Below, in pieces: positions 24,690-36,962 of a stretch of DNA of 64,000 nt. A program made the translations under genes and the position numbers. The notes below the pieces were generated by a model that worked only from the letters and a program-made list of their open reading frames with translations, did no database searches and was not told the DNA's origin. The stretch lies in assembly GCA_902702965.1 (NCBI GenBank), contig CACRXP010000050.1, forward strand, positions 744,150 to 808,149, read 5' to 3'. Source of the DNA: Spirometra erinaceieuropaei (lineage: Eukaryota; Platyhelminthes; Cestoda; Diphyllobothriidea; Diphyllobothriidae). Every line of letters begins with the position of its first letter. Within the stretch, counting starts at the first letter, position 1.

Positions 24690-25799
24690 CTTGGCCCGGG
24701 CAGTTAACGGCGGTAATAATGTGCACGCAGTCTATGTCAACTTTAAGCAAGCATTCGACAGTGTATCATATCAGCGTCTTTCGTACATATTAAATCGAGC
24801 GGGCATTAGGAGTAATCTACTGAGGTAGAATCAAAGTTTCTTGATCGGTCGCTCTCAAATTGTCCACGTCAGTGACAGGCAGTCGGCGGAGGTAGCGGTT
24901 GAAAGCGGTGTTCCTCAAGGCTCCGTCCTTGGCCCTGCCCTATTCATTATATACGCAACGCTTGCATCAGGGAATTACCATGTGGCATGTTCGGTGAGGT
25001 TGCTAAGCTTTCGAGCATTCGACCTCAATTTGACGAGCAGAGCTTGCAGGCAAGCCCGACACGATTCGACGAAAGGTCACTGGGCTGGGCTTGCCGTTTA
25101 ATGCGACTAAGTGTAACGCTCTGCGAGTCGGTGGAACCCGATCTCCGAGCCAGGGGGTTAATCACCTAAATGACCTAACATTGCAGGAGGTAAACGCCAA
25201 GCAGGGCTTCGGTCTGTGGGTAACGGCTTCACTTAACCCGTCGCTTCCCTGCTCCAAGGTAGCCAAGACCGCGATGTCAGGCCTTTATCTTGTCAAGAGA
25301 GCTTTCCCTACGCTAGATGAGGACTGTTTCGTTAAAGACTTTCGGGCATTTATACAGCCACAATTAGAGTTCGCTATTCAAGCGTGGAAACCCTAGGGAC
25401 CTCAGCATCCTTGAGGAAGCTCAATGGCAGGCCATCGAACTTATTGGTGGAAAGGGTCCACTACCATACGAAACACGGCTATCTAATCTTGGCATGTTTC
25501 CACTGAGCTTCAGACAGCTAAGAGGTGACCCGATACAAACGCTCCGTATTATGCGCGGCCAGAACTGCTGTCCCTTACCTTCTGATTCGTTTGAGTTAGC
25601 AACTACGACGAACCTCCGATGTCATTCAATTAAACTACGAGTGGATGGCGCCAGGCTGGATATGCGAAAGTCCTTCTTTTCAAACAGAGTGGTCGAAGCT
25701 TGGACTGCACTACCTGCAGATATCGTCGTGTCCACAAATTTTGAGGGTTTTAAGCACAAGTTGGACCAGTATGCCACTAAAAGTCATAATGTCACCTGA
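24690..25799 (+). pseudogene. CR1-like reverse transcriptase fragment 2
   Basis: Motif A region VYVNFKQAFDSVSYQRLSY at about 24735, a stop, then ESGVPQGSVLGPALFIIY (24900-24955). The YADD-bearing segment is deleted. The later region continues at 25091-25396 (FNATKCNALRVGG) and 25494-25799 (FELATTTNLRCHSIKLRV, SNRVVEAWTALPADI). The C-terminus closely resembles fragment 1 and more distantly element E. Inactive. Confidence 0.75.
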
Positions 25800-26215
25800 C
25801 CGATATCGTCTTAGAATCTCGTTCTAAGAGCTTATGATATTATATTACTGTTTGCATTGCAGTAACGTTTGTATTTACTAGTATCTTAATTTAGTGGAAT
25901 GTGAGTGCTGGCATTCAATTCGCATCCCTGAGAAACTGAGATCGCACCAATTATGCATGGACTGACTGCAGTACGGCAATTTTAGTAATGCCAAAGTACT
26001 CAACACTTGAAACAGTTCCTTTATCATGCTGGTTTCGAAAATATTCTCTAGCTGTCCAATGTAAATAATTTTAAATTTTTGATATAATTCGCCTCCTTGC
26101 AACAAACAGGAAGTTCAAATGCTCAACACCTAGGTTTCCCTCACATACCCTGAACTAAACTGAGTGGAGTTTAGTTTACACACCCGGTATGGAACTAGCA
26201 TTTGACTGGCGGTTA

Positions 26216-26357
26216 TTGCGCTTGACGTCTAGGCAATGTTTCACATATCACGTTTCCTTCCCGAGGAGAATGCTTGAAGGCAACAATCAAAAGTCTGCAT
26301 TTGATACAGACGGAATCGCTGGAAAACACTGGTGTTGTGCAATGTGTACCTCCCCTA
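26216..26357 (+). repeat. 142-bp sequence repeated exactly in inverted orientation at 28436-28577
   Basis: By direct reading the 142 bases are identical to the reverse complement of 28436-28577. The repeat stops at the assembly gap, so its true right end is unknown. Confidence 0.9.
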
Positions 26358-26403
26358 NNNNNNNNNNNNNNNNNNNNNNNNNNNNNNNNNNNNNNNNNNN
26401 NNN
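26358..26403. other. assembly gap (46 N)
   Basis: A run of N. The right flank is the 5' end of a B-type element cut off in the middle of its 5' untranslated region, so several kilobases of element body may be missing or collapsed here. Confidence 0.95.
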
Positions 26404-26660
26404 CAACGTAAAAATAAATTACACAGTTAGAGCGAAATCGAATGCACACGATGCGAATTGCAGAGTGCGACTGGTGATCAACAGGCACAGACCAGCAGAA
26501 CTCAAAACAGAGATGGCGACAGGCTGTTCTGAATGAATAGGCCTGTATTTAAGGAAATTTAACCAAAAAACAGGGGCTAAAATCGTTAGGTCTCACAGAA
26601 AACCACTGAAAATAATATTCTTCACTGATCTTCAAATTTAAAACCAGCGACTTGACCTTG
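26404..26660 (-). mobile_element. 5' end of a second B-type non-LTR element, cut by the gap
   Basis: Near-identical to 22621-22877. Outward, both copies diverge right after CAGCGACTTGACCTTG, which marks the family's 5' terminus. The ORF1 start would lie a few bases into the gap. Confidence 0.8.
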
Positions 26661-28435
26661 GCCTCTCCCAACCCCCGTTGTGTGAAATCCTGGTGCATTT
26701 GATTGAAGGGTCATGTCGTGCGTGTGGCACGCACAGACAAGGTCACTGCATATGTCAGCCACCACGCCCAATCCCCGCATCAGTCAACTGAGCGGCTCGG
26801 GCAGTGACCGGTGTCTGGGAATGGGAAAGGAGAGTGGGGTCGACGACTCAGCGCCATAAACAATCTGACGTACTTCAAGCTGCCACGGTGCGTTAAAAGC
26901 CGTGGCTTGGAAGGTTGTCAGCTGACGGCATAACTAGGACCTCGCAGTCGGCCCAGTGTTTGTGTGGAGCGGCTGGCTGGTGGTCTCAAAGTCAGGCTGC
27001 AATGGCTCCTTCTGAATGTGGCCTTTATGGCATTGCCACTCCGAGGGATCCGAGCCAGGCGTGATGGCACTCCTAGGTGCGGCCCCGGCCGTGCCAGCCG
27101 CCCTTTTGTTGTTGATAAAAATCCTAGTCATTTGTTGTGTTGACCAGGTGGTGTGGAGTGGAGCGCAAATGCGCGGGCTCAACTACGCCATCCATTTGTG
27201 CCCTCCCTGTCTGCGTCTTCTTGACTCCAACTTGAGACCGGGCTTGGTGGGGAAGGAAAAGAGAATGCGGTTAATGCTGTGCAAATATACTACCACTATA
27301 AACTAATTCACGCGCAAGTCGCGGTGCCTGCTGCACCTTGATTTGAAACACACGGTGGACATCGACTGCAACGACGGTCCAACTGTAAGATGAAACCCAT
27401 CTAACAAATATGAACCTCCTTTCTTCTAGCTATAGGCAGGGATCCCTTACAAATACTCCGCATTGCGAAGGGATTGGATTGCGGCCTGACCTTTGAGGGC
27501 TCTGTTGAATTCGTTACAAGGACCAACCACCGATTTCGCCCATTCAACTGTGCATTCAGCAGGCAAAAGTGGATGTGCTCAAGTTCTTGCTTCACAGGGT
27601 AGACAGCCCTGACCAGTCGCAGGTTTGGCCGAACGCATTTGAAATTCTTCAGGGATGCTGTGGTTCTTTGCGATCCAGGGTCTCCGGGTTTGAATGGTGA
27701 ATTCCAGTTTTGACCGCACAAAAGTTTCAAAATTTTAGCAAAGTAGTCTCCATCAAAGGTAGAGAAAGTCCGGTAGAAATGTATTCGGCAGACATAGATG
27801 AACTGTCTGTACTCGAGTCTACGAGATGGATTATGTGAAGTCGTGATTCACATTCTTAAATCCTTTTGTGCATTCTCTACATCCAATGATAAGCCATTCT
27901 GACGGTTTACTCTGCTATAAGGAGATCTGGTCCCACTTATCCGTAGAACGCTAAAGGGCACTTTAAACTTGACCATTTCTCGAGATGGGGCAGAATAACT
28001 TCGGATTTCCAACGACCCGGTCAATCAAGTCTTGCTGGAACTCTTAATGCGTTTTGCAGATAGGCCGTCTGACTAGCTTCCTCTGCGCCTTATATGCGTT
28101 TATCGAAACAGGTCCACATCAGTGTGGTTTTCTCCCCATAGTCTTCGTTTACGTTTCGCTCCTCTTTTCAGTACCTGTACCAAACACTGGGGTCTGGTGT
28201 CCAGCGTCTTTCTTGAAATTGGACGGTTCTTTTTGGAGTGGATATGCTACAACTCACCGGACCGCTGACAGTTCTCGGGCATGTTGCCAGAAAACACTGA
28301 TTCCTAGTTTGTGCTGTTATTCGACCTTGCCTTGATCAAAGTCACTACGCAAATTATTTCTTATAATCCCGTTGCCTGTTAGAACATTGAGAAGATGGAA
28401 TATTCTCAGGGCAGTATGGCATGATCGCTTCAACT
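26661..28435. other. no gene seen; GC-richer unassigned sequence
   Basis: Around 26900-27300 the base composition is richer in G and C. A short motif, ACGACGGTCCAACTGT (27372-27387), recurs near 51241, which suggests an old interspersed repeat. No frame carries a recognisable domain. Confidence 0.35.
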
Positions 28436-28577
28436 TAGGGGAGGTACACATTGCACAACACCAGTGTTTTCCAGCGATTCCGTCTGTATCAAATGCAGAC
28501 TTTTGATTGTTGCCTTCAAGCATTCTCCTCGGGAAGGAAACGTGATATGTGAAACATTGCCTAGACGTCAAGCGCAA
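28436..28577 (-). repeat. inverted partner of 26216-26357
   Basis: Exact reverse-complement match over 142 bases. Beyond both ends the sequences differ. Confidence 0.9.
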
Positions 28578-29458
28578 GCGTAAGGGCACCCAGCAAACTG
28601 TTGGTGTGTTTTCTATTGACAACGACCCAAAGCTGTGGTTAGCTTATTTGATAGTGGACAAAGCTGGTGTGTACCTTAAAACACTTTTGATAGGGTGGTG
28701 CGAGACCTACCAGTTTCTTTATTCCTGCAGCACTTCTCCCCCCGAGTCGACATCCACATAAAGGTCAGACACAATTTAAGACCGACATCGGTAACTTAAA
28801 ATCCAATTGTTGCAATGACGAGAAATAAGCACGTCTAACATGACTGAAGTTTCTTCATTGTGTATAGGCTCACGTCTGTTATAATGAGAGGTTGTATTTT
28901 CTGATCGTCGTAACTACCAAAATAGGGAATTCTTTACAATTGGTCACTTCAAGGTGGTTAAAGCAGCCAGCTCGTTTTGGTTATTTGCCGACCGTAGTGA
29001 CCCATTCAGAGAAATTGCCCACGCATCGCCTGACGAAGTTGAAACCGCTATGATTTCCGAGGTAAACCAACAGATAGATAAAATACGTCCTAATGGATTA
29101 CTCTGGCCGTCACAGAAATCATTTGTAGCCAGGAATTTTCTTCCTTTTTCATTCGGTTAGGTAAAATGCGCTCGGTGATTGACTAGCGGACACGACCCAA
29201 CATGGAAGAGGGTTCTGAGTACGTTTGAGGGCTACTTCAATCTCCCGTATATGGATTGTCCCACACTCTGAACCCCACATTCCCATGCAATTTGAGGCAG
29301 ACTCTCAGGCCTCTGCTTAACTGGAAGGGTCCTGTCCTTGTCTGCGGGATTGACTGCAGTGATGATGTCATTCGTTGTGACGGCAAAAATAGACAGAAGT
29401 TTCAGAGTCGACACCCTCAGTACTAGCTAACAGTGCAGCGCACTGATCCAAGCTTCCA
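28578..29458. other. no gene seen
   Basis: Unassigned sequence between the inverted repeat and the first copy of the segmental duplication. Confidence 0.4.
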
Positions 29459-31381
29459 TCAAATTAGTATGACCTTTTCAGTCTTGTAAAACGCGGATAT
29501 GAAGGAGCTTGCTACACACTAGTATAATTCGTCTAAGGATACACGGAATGTGTTTGGCACACAACTCAGTCTATCTAAACCTCGAACCCCAAGTTAATGC
29601 CCTATTAATGAATATAGTAGTCTCTCGTCCTAAAATAACTTTGAATTCTCGTTGAAGTAACTTAATGGAAGTTCACTAAGAAGAGCAGCAGTTAAACTTC
29701 CCTTAGTACTCTTTCATGCTCTTTTGACGTCCCCTAACTTTACTTATTAACTATGCTACAATTTTCCCGTCATCTATACTAGCGTTTGCCTTAACATAAA
29801 ACTGTTTTTCATGGGTGAGTAAAGTCTTTTCTTTTGAAAATGGCGTCAAAAAAGCTGTCGGAAGCATGCAAAACGAGGGTGGTCCGTATTATCAAAATGG
29901 GCGTGCATCTGTGAGGGAAATTCTTACTACCGTGGGTTCCAATGGATACCAGGGCATCTTAAGCTAACGAGCGAGCCCATTATTATAGGAACACTAAAAA
30001 AACTTACTGCCTTATGCTCCCATCACTGTTTAAATGCACCTTTGAAACTCTTCTGTTCCCATCACAAACCACCCACTTTTGGTATCTGTGGGAGAAGTAG
30101 AGAGGGGTTTGTAATTGCAAAGACACTCAAAAAGCAATATAACTTTCGTGGTCCCTTGACTTTCCTTGAAATGTCGCCTTACAATTAAAAGGTCCCTTCA
30201 AAAGGAAGAAACAATTTTCCTTGCATTTGGCTCTTTGTCACTGTTTAAACAAACCAAGATAGTTGCGTCCAAATTGGCCTTCCAAAAAAACACTTTAAAC
30301 TGGTCACCGCAAAAAAACAAAACCCATAATACAGCTTAGAGGGGCTCTATTATGAGCGAACCTATTTCGATGAAGTCTATGTAAAGGATGATTTATGTTC
30401 TGCAAAATGTGATTGTCTTCGATAACTTAAGATAGGTATGATCAGGAATGAGAAGGGAAATTTAGAAATGATCTGTACAATACAATCAAAGCAGTCCATG
30501 GTTACATTTTTGCTCTGAGAAAATGACAGCAGAAATGAGACGGAGGGACTGTCGACATCGTCTTTAAAGTAGATGAAGTTTGGTTGATACGCTTTACAAG
30601 TCCTACCAAAGAGAATCGTGACCGCACCCGCTGACCCCAAGACGTGTGAGTACAACCTGTCTAGTGACCACACTGTGCTTGTTCTGATCCCTCTTTTGTG
30701 TCCAACATAACGCACTCTCGCAAAAGCTGACAACCACGATCATGTAGGCTCGATAAGTTTACGAAACGAGTAAAACATGTTGAAAATGCCATCCTTTATT
30801 TATTTGCCGTTATTAGTCAGGCCCAATACACGGACTTATTTCACGGACAGATTCTCAAATGCGGCCCTAAGTCTGTTATCTCTGTCTCTTGCCTGCATGA
30901 AGATTGCTTTATTGATTGTCCCACGTGAGTTTCCTGTATGTGAGAAAAGTCGCACATATACTTAGTACTTCCAGTAGGTCAAAGTATGCCAATGCAAGGA
31001 AAACAAAAATGACTTCTGGTACAAGATCTATGCCCAAATAATGTTTACTCGCATGACGTAACATAAATATTACTAGCCTACTCAATGCTTTGCGCATAGG
31101 CCAGCTGACCAGTCAGTACGCATTCCCTGAAGGACAATGCTGTCAATCGCAGATTCTAAATGGTGTACATTAATTTCAAATGGTGGCTCACCTTTGAGGC
31201 CGATGCTACTTATATCCATTGATTTGGAAAGTCCCAGGAAACTTTGTGTCCGGTGTTGAGGAATTCATAATAATTCGACTTGCCAACCTGCTGAGGTCTC
31301 GGTGAAAGGGAGAAAAAAAAGAAGGGAGGAACGGAGAAATCCTGGCTTCACTTCGTGATAACCACATTGGTGTGCTCCCAT
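29459..31381. other. duplicated non-coding region upstream of the inserted element block
   Basis: Conserved in copy 2 apart from 30872-31258. A minus-strand frame at 30377-30733 (118 codons) is also open for about 75 codons in copy 2 (52471-52791) and then diverges by frameshift. A 24-codon frame beginning MASKKLSEACKTR (about 29849) is unchanged in copy 2. Neither has a recognisable domain; I do not call them genes. Confidence 0.35.
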
Positions 31382-31399
31382 TAGTAGAGGGGTTCACAG

Positions 31400-31480
31400 T
31401 GATCGTTCTTACGGAACTCACTCGTTTCGTTGTGCCTTACGGGCTCTCTCTCTCCTGAGCCCAACCCGCATCCGCACGGC
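31400..31480. repeat. partial copy of the element core at 31717-31800
   Basis: Shares CGTTCTTACGGAACTCACTC and TTACGGGCTCTCTCTCTC with the interior of the following inverted-repeat element, as a direct repeat about 315 bases apart. Probably an older truncated member of the same family. Confidence 0.6.
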
Positions 31481-31494
31481 CGCGTATGATAAAG

Positions 31495-31878
31495 GCATAA
31501 ATGTTATTACTGACAAAGACAAGGCAGACTGGAATGGCCATTTCTGGCTTATTAGCCGTCGTCAGACTGTCATACCCAACCTCGAAGTGTGGAACACCTG
31601 GGACTCGAACTCGCGACCTGTTAGTTTGAAGTCCTACGCCTCTAACCACTGGGCCACGGGTTCGTTGCCCCGTCGGTTTTCGATCGGGAATATACAATGG
31701 TTGAGGGACGCTCACCGACCGTTCTTACGGAACTCACTCGTCCCGTTTTGCCTTACGGGCTCTCTCTCTCCCTCTCGATCGCAACCCGCAGCCGCAGCCG
31801 CAGTCGACGACGACGACGGCTAATAAGCCAGAAATAGTTATTCCAGTCTCCTTTGTTTTTGTCGGTACTGATATTTTG
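31495..31878. mobile_element. MITE-like element with about 60-bp terminal inverted repeats and a tRNA-like core
   Basis: The left terminus (31495-31559) is complementary to the right terminus (31818-31878); GGCTAATAAGCCAGAAAT marks the inner edge. It is a relative of 483-848. It contains a tRNA-like block and a run of CAGCCG/GACGAC trinucleotides (31790-31818). It is present in copy 1 of the segmental duplication but not in copy 2. Confidence 0.7.
31599..31664 (-). other. tRNA-like module (tRNA-derived promoter relic)
   Basis: The reverse complement reads CCCGTGGCCCAGTGGTTAGA (A-box) and later GAGTTCGAGTCCC (B-box). The middle could give a CAA anticodon loop (leucine-like), but the T-stem and acceptor do not pair. 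Better read as a tRNA-derived SINE head than a tRNA gene. Confidence 0.5.
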
Positions 31879-32129
31879 CCGGTATGCTATAGTCAGTATG
31901 AGGGATTCACAGGAGTTAGACCAAGCCGGTGCGTGATGCAGATGAGCGGCCGCTATTAAGACTGGCTGGAAAAAATATACATTGTTGCTGGTAAGGTCAT
32001 GATGGTAATTTTTTGCAAGATGGTATGATTCCCCTCGTTGGTGTTGCTAGTAATTGTGTGTTAAGCGATCGGAGGTGAGTTTGGTCATGTCAACACTGTA
32101 CTGGATACGCAAATCACCAGCGGGGTTGC

Positions 32130-32816
32130 AATGCCCGTTTACTATGGACATGGTGGCAGGGGTAGTGTACTATCATCCGTAAACCGCAGTGCCCGAGCCT
32201 TGCGGATTTCTCACCTCGTCTTTGGAACGACTATGCGGTCGATTTCTATGGTGGCTTCTCCAGCCTTTAAGGTAGTGCGCCATACCAGTCGATCTTCAGT
32301 AAGGTCCTCCAAGGTCTCCGAGTTGGTTATGTGGGTGCTTGAGTAAGATCTCCATGTTTTACTCGCAGACATGCACTGGTCCATCTTGTCTGCTGTTAGG
32401 AGAATTCCACTTAAGTTTATACTGGCTTCGGTGTAGTCAATATTTGATGTCAGTTGGTGTAAGATCGCTGTCATCTCCATGCTAACGGTCAGTCCGAGGT
32501 TAGAGCAGCCGAAAACGAAGAGGTCCTGACTCCGCTACATGTCCTTTTCCGTTGTACTCTTCAGCGTTTGTGGTATGAGCGAAAGCTTGCAGTAATTTCT
32601 CTGTTTCAGCACTGTCGCATTCACCGTGGTAGTTCCTGTGCGCTGCAGTACTCGGACAAGGATTGCGTGGTATATCGTACTGAGAGCATAAATACTTGCT
32701 GAAAGCCCGAACACGTGTTTCGCCGATTTTCTGCCGCTGTGAGACTCAGCTCTTAGGGTATGTCCTCCTGCATTCCTCGTTTGTCCTCTGGCACATACTA
32801 AGGTTTTACATTCCAT
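32130..32816 (-). pseudogene. RTE-type reverse transcriptase C-terminal remnant, copy 1
   Basis: On the minus strand, a segment reading RSQDLFVFGCSNLGLTVSME (about 32540-32480, after a stop) corresponds to the post-catalytic region of cestode RTE elements. The frame at 32480-32211 jumps to the far C-terminus (NSETLEDLTEDRLVWRTTLK), and a PLPPC tail near 32150 resembles the start of their C-terminal zinc-finger region. The intervening part is deleted. The same deletion is present in copy 2 at 53830-54510, so it predates the duplication. Confidence 0.6.
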
Positions 32817-35800
32817 CTTCTTACCTTACTTAGAAATAAATGCGCAAATTTGGAGTAAATCTAAGGGGATTAAATGCTGAACTTTTGAACAAAGGATTGT
32901 TAAGTAGTCAGTTCTGCTCCACTCAAGTACAACGGCTGCGATTTAGAATTTCAAACACTGCACCGCCCCTGTTAGTGAATTCCCTCGGCATCTGCGGGTA
33001 TTTTGATTGTCCGGCCAACCAAGCTCCAAGTAGTTGCGTTCGAGAATCGATCCGATGTCGTGGTCTGTCGGTATATGCACATGACTATGATGTACGAGCC
33101 CTAAATCTTGCTGTGCGGCTGGGTGAACGTTAAAATCAACTATGAAAATTATGATGTTCATCTGCTTTCAGGTGTTTTAAACCTGTCAGGCGGTCGTTTT
33201 GCGACTTGTTCATGAGAATTTGAAGAGACGCGTCGGCAAGATGGTTGGTCTTTTTAGAAGGAAAACCGGATAGTTGGCAGACACGACAAAACTCTCATGT
33301 TCTAATGATCTTAGTCAAGTCAGGCCGAATCATTTTCCAACAAAAACCAAAACCTATCAGGGAGCGGCCTATCATGAACCATTATTTGTTAGGAAAAGTG
33401 TGCTTACGACTAAAACCGCCTGACTTTAAGACATTAGCGTCCAGAGTACTTTTTGTGGCGACAGTTTTGATGGACCTCATGGTCCTGTACTTTTGAGAAA
33501 TTTAAGATTGCCTCCGTAGCGCATATTTACAATTTCCTTGCGGTATTTCTTGAGTTCACGTCAAATGCTTACGGAGTTACCTGGGAGGATGCATGCTATC
33601 ATCAATTCGTCTGCAAAATTTAGTCTTTTAGAAAGCAAGTCACTTATTTTACTTTAGGTTTGTTAAATTTCGGAAAATAAGTTTAAACTGTGACATAACA
33701 ACACAAAAAATATTACATTCGTCTAATGAAAGTAATCGAAACTCGTCTCCAGAGCAAACTATACACTGAAACCGATTATGGAAGTGTGAAACTTAATGCA
33801 CCAAAAACGTTTGATCCTAGTTTTGCATTTTATAACTTAAAGTATGAAATTTGCTTTTAATCTTTGAAGCACAGACAGTATTTTAAAATGGTGGAAAATG
33901 ACATCGGCAAAGAGATGGTTTCATTTATTCAGCATTTCACGTTTCTTCCGAATGCATAGTTAGTGGCAGGAAAGGCACCACTCTTACGTCCTTGGCATCT
34001 TATTAAATATAACCGACCCTTATCCAGAAATTTTGACATTCTGTTATCCATAACAGTGGTAATTCCTGCACCGTAAAGACGAGAAATTAAAAAACGAATG
34101 AGGTTCATGTTGTAAATGTCATCATTGCAATTATATAATTTAAGGTATGCTGTAACGGTAGATTTGGTTTGTACAGGAGAATAGGCCCTCCACCTGTAGG
34201 ACGGGTGGTCACGCGATAGATTCCGGGAGGCACCTATTTACCTCTACTTAATTTGCCACCCTAATCTCAAAACTAACCCTCCTAATTCTAACCCCAGCAC
34301 TATCCCTCAGCCTAACCTCCCTTAAATTTAACGCAAGTCTATCTGCAATACGGGGACGCTAATTCCCCTGTCCTACTCTGATTTGCAAATATCTCTGGTG
34401 AAAGTCTCGCACCACAACGAACTCAGAATTTTTCCTTCTCAAACCGAGCTTTAAAGTCTGTTACTTGATTCATGGCACTGATTATTTTTGTAAGATTTAA
34501 GTTTAACGCATAAATACCGCTGTTCATTGAGGATTTTTGTTACATTTAATATCCCACTAATGCTGTGAATTACCAAATCAGCAGAACGGACGTTATCCTT
34601 TAAGAATTATTCTGATATTCTGCTAATATGTGGTTATGTGGACAGAGAAAAGATGTCCAGACCATTTAAGTGGATTTTATCCCAAAGTTTGAAGTCTACC
34701 CCTGCTCCAAATATGGCTTAATGAAGCCATGTTAAAATGTCGTCCAAGCTAGATAAGAATGAACATCGCAGTTGGAGAGCTATGTAGCTCCCGATTTATA
34801 GGTTTACAGTAAATCTCCGGCAGAACCCACGCATTGTGAACTTCGGACTTAGTTACGTTAATGTACTCAAGCGGAAACCTTTTATTTGACAGCTCGTAAT
34901 ATTTTTCACAGATTTTTGAACTTCAATCTGTGTACACTATCATATTCAGACTCCAATTTAATGCAATGCGCGAACTTTGAATACACCATCCCTAAACCCC
35001 TGACCATTTATCAGCAGCTGACGATTTCAATTTCTAAGACTTACAACTTCTTCTTTTGTGTAAAAATACAAAACTGCAAGTTTTGATCACAAGCAGTAAT
35101 GGAACCATGTCGTACGCAATTAAAGACATTTGAGAATTCTGACGACATAATCACATATCAGATACTTAGGCTGTCTGAAAGTCAAGTAATTCATCCACAA
35201 ACATCCCGCAGAACCTGGTTCATCTAATGTATTATTTGAATCCTTGAGGTCTCAACCCTTCCAAACTCAGGTGTATAATTAGTCGTGTCAGTTTTACCCA
35301 GTGAAGTGTCCATCCAAGACAGGTGTGCTAAGGAGGAAGCTATGACATCCAGACTACCAGGTTTCACGCCCTTGCATACTTGTGATCTCCAGATCGCAGC
35401 GGTACTTTGAAGCTTTTGTTTTCTGTCCTATTCCGTGACCTGCCTCGATTTTAACACAAATGTATCACAAACAAATGTTTTTCTAGGACCTAACCATACA
35501 GAGACTGTACCTATCAAGTGGGTTTTATGAGTACTTGATTTACAGACCCCAACCGCAAGTACGTATACCGATTGCGTGACCAAGACGGACAGGCGTCTTG
35601 CTGTTTAGCGGACGTTTAGGGATTTTCCTTCTATTCTTCCTGTTTATGATTAAATTAGCTTCGAAACACTCTATCTTCAACCGAAGAACCTGAATGCTCT
35701 GGGCTGGTTATTTAGCCCATTAATAGGAGGTTCCGACCGACAAATTCAAAGGCGAAAACGTCCGTCTTTGACATAGTTGTTGTTGTCAGTCAGTCAGCTC

Positions 35801-36962
35801 CAACTCCTGGCCCGAGACCTCGACTTCACATCGGCTGGCCGTAGCGCACCACTAGATTAAATATCCTACCACTGTTGTTCTTGGCCTAGAGCATGCAGGC
35901 TGTGATCAGAATGTTGTGGTTTCGCATGGGAGGTACTTTTACCACTTTTTGTTCGAGTAATGGATATGCTATTGTTGCTGCAAGCGCATAACGCATTTTG
36001 ACATTTGACTTGACATCAAATCACTCTTCACATGGGTGTTTTTGTCTGAATGCCATACACTGATGTTTCCATCGTCGTAGAAATTTAACAGGCCTTCAAC
36101 ACATCACTCAATTTTGCCGTTATTTGAACTTACAAGTAGTAGACCTCCTATGTTGCTTAATCCAGTTTCTCATTCCTGGTGTTTCACACAACCTCTACTT
36201 CAGTGCCGTCTGTTGCGTACATTAAGTGCCTTTTGTATACAGCGTTGGAAATTTAAAAAGGCATATCTGCGAAATATTAATTTTCCACAGCGACCGGCTG
36301 AACATACGAGCTGAAATTAGCTTATAATTCGTATTCTCAAATGAATGAATTCCAAAAACTGGACCATTGGTTTTGAATTCAGATTAACACATTATCTAAA
36401 CTATTTCATAATTATCAACACATCTATTTCCATTCCTTAGAATAAAACTGACTTAAATACTCTCAACCGAGATCTAGTTACTTTCTTGATAAATATCTAA
36501 ACTTACATGACCTTTCGAGAACGGTGGTACGACATACCAGTTTCCTATTAGAATTCAGTCTTCGCCTAAAAGGACTAACTTAATTGTTCGTCTACAAATA
36601 TTTTCAATGTAGAGGTGCCTCAGTTAATCAAATGATCCGCAAATGAAGTGCTATCTTATAACACATTAACTGCATTACCGGAGATGGTCAAAAACCTACT
36701 GGTCATTCACGGTATCTAAAATCCGGCTGTTACCACCCAAAGGTTTGCCAGAGTGAAAAAGTACCGAGTTATATCCTCAGATATTTTTTGTTTTGAATAT
36801 TATTTCGATGAAAACATTTTATGATTCTCAAAAAATAAAATGATCATGCTTTATGAGATGGTTCAATGAGAAGAAAAGCATCAAAGGGAGGGGTAGATCC
36901 ACCAAACTCCTCTTTCCTCTTAAATGTCTACTTATTTCAGGTCAACTGCCGATAATTTCATT
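32817..36962. other. duplicated AT-rich non-coding region downstream of the receptor gene
   Basis: Over 4 kb conserved almost base for base in copy 2 (54913-58341), but with no long open frame. It includes a C-rich, telomere-like tract with CTAACCC units (about 34258-34325). It lies 3' to the receptor gene, so it may hold its 3' untranslated region. Confidence 0.4.

Noticed and set aside
27016..27306. 96-codon frame in the GC-richer region
   Set aside because: No recognisable domain. The base composition and a motif shared with 51241 suggest a repeat, not a gene.
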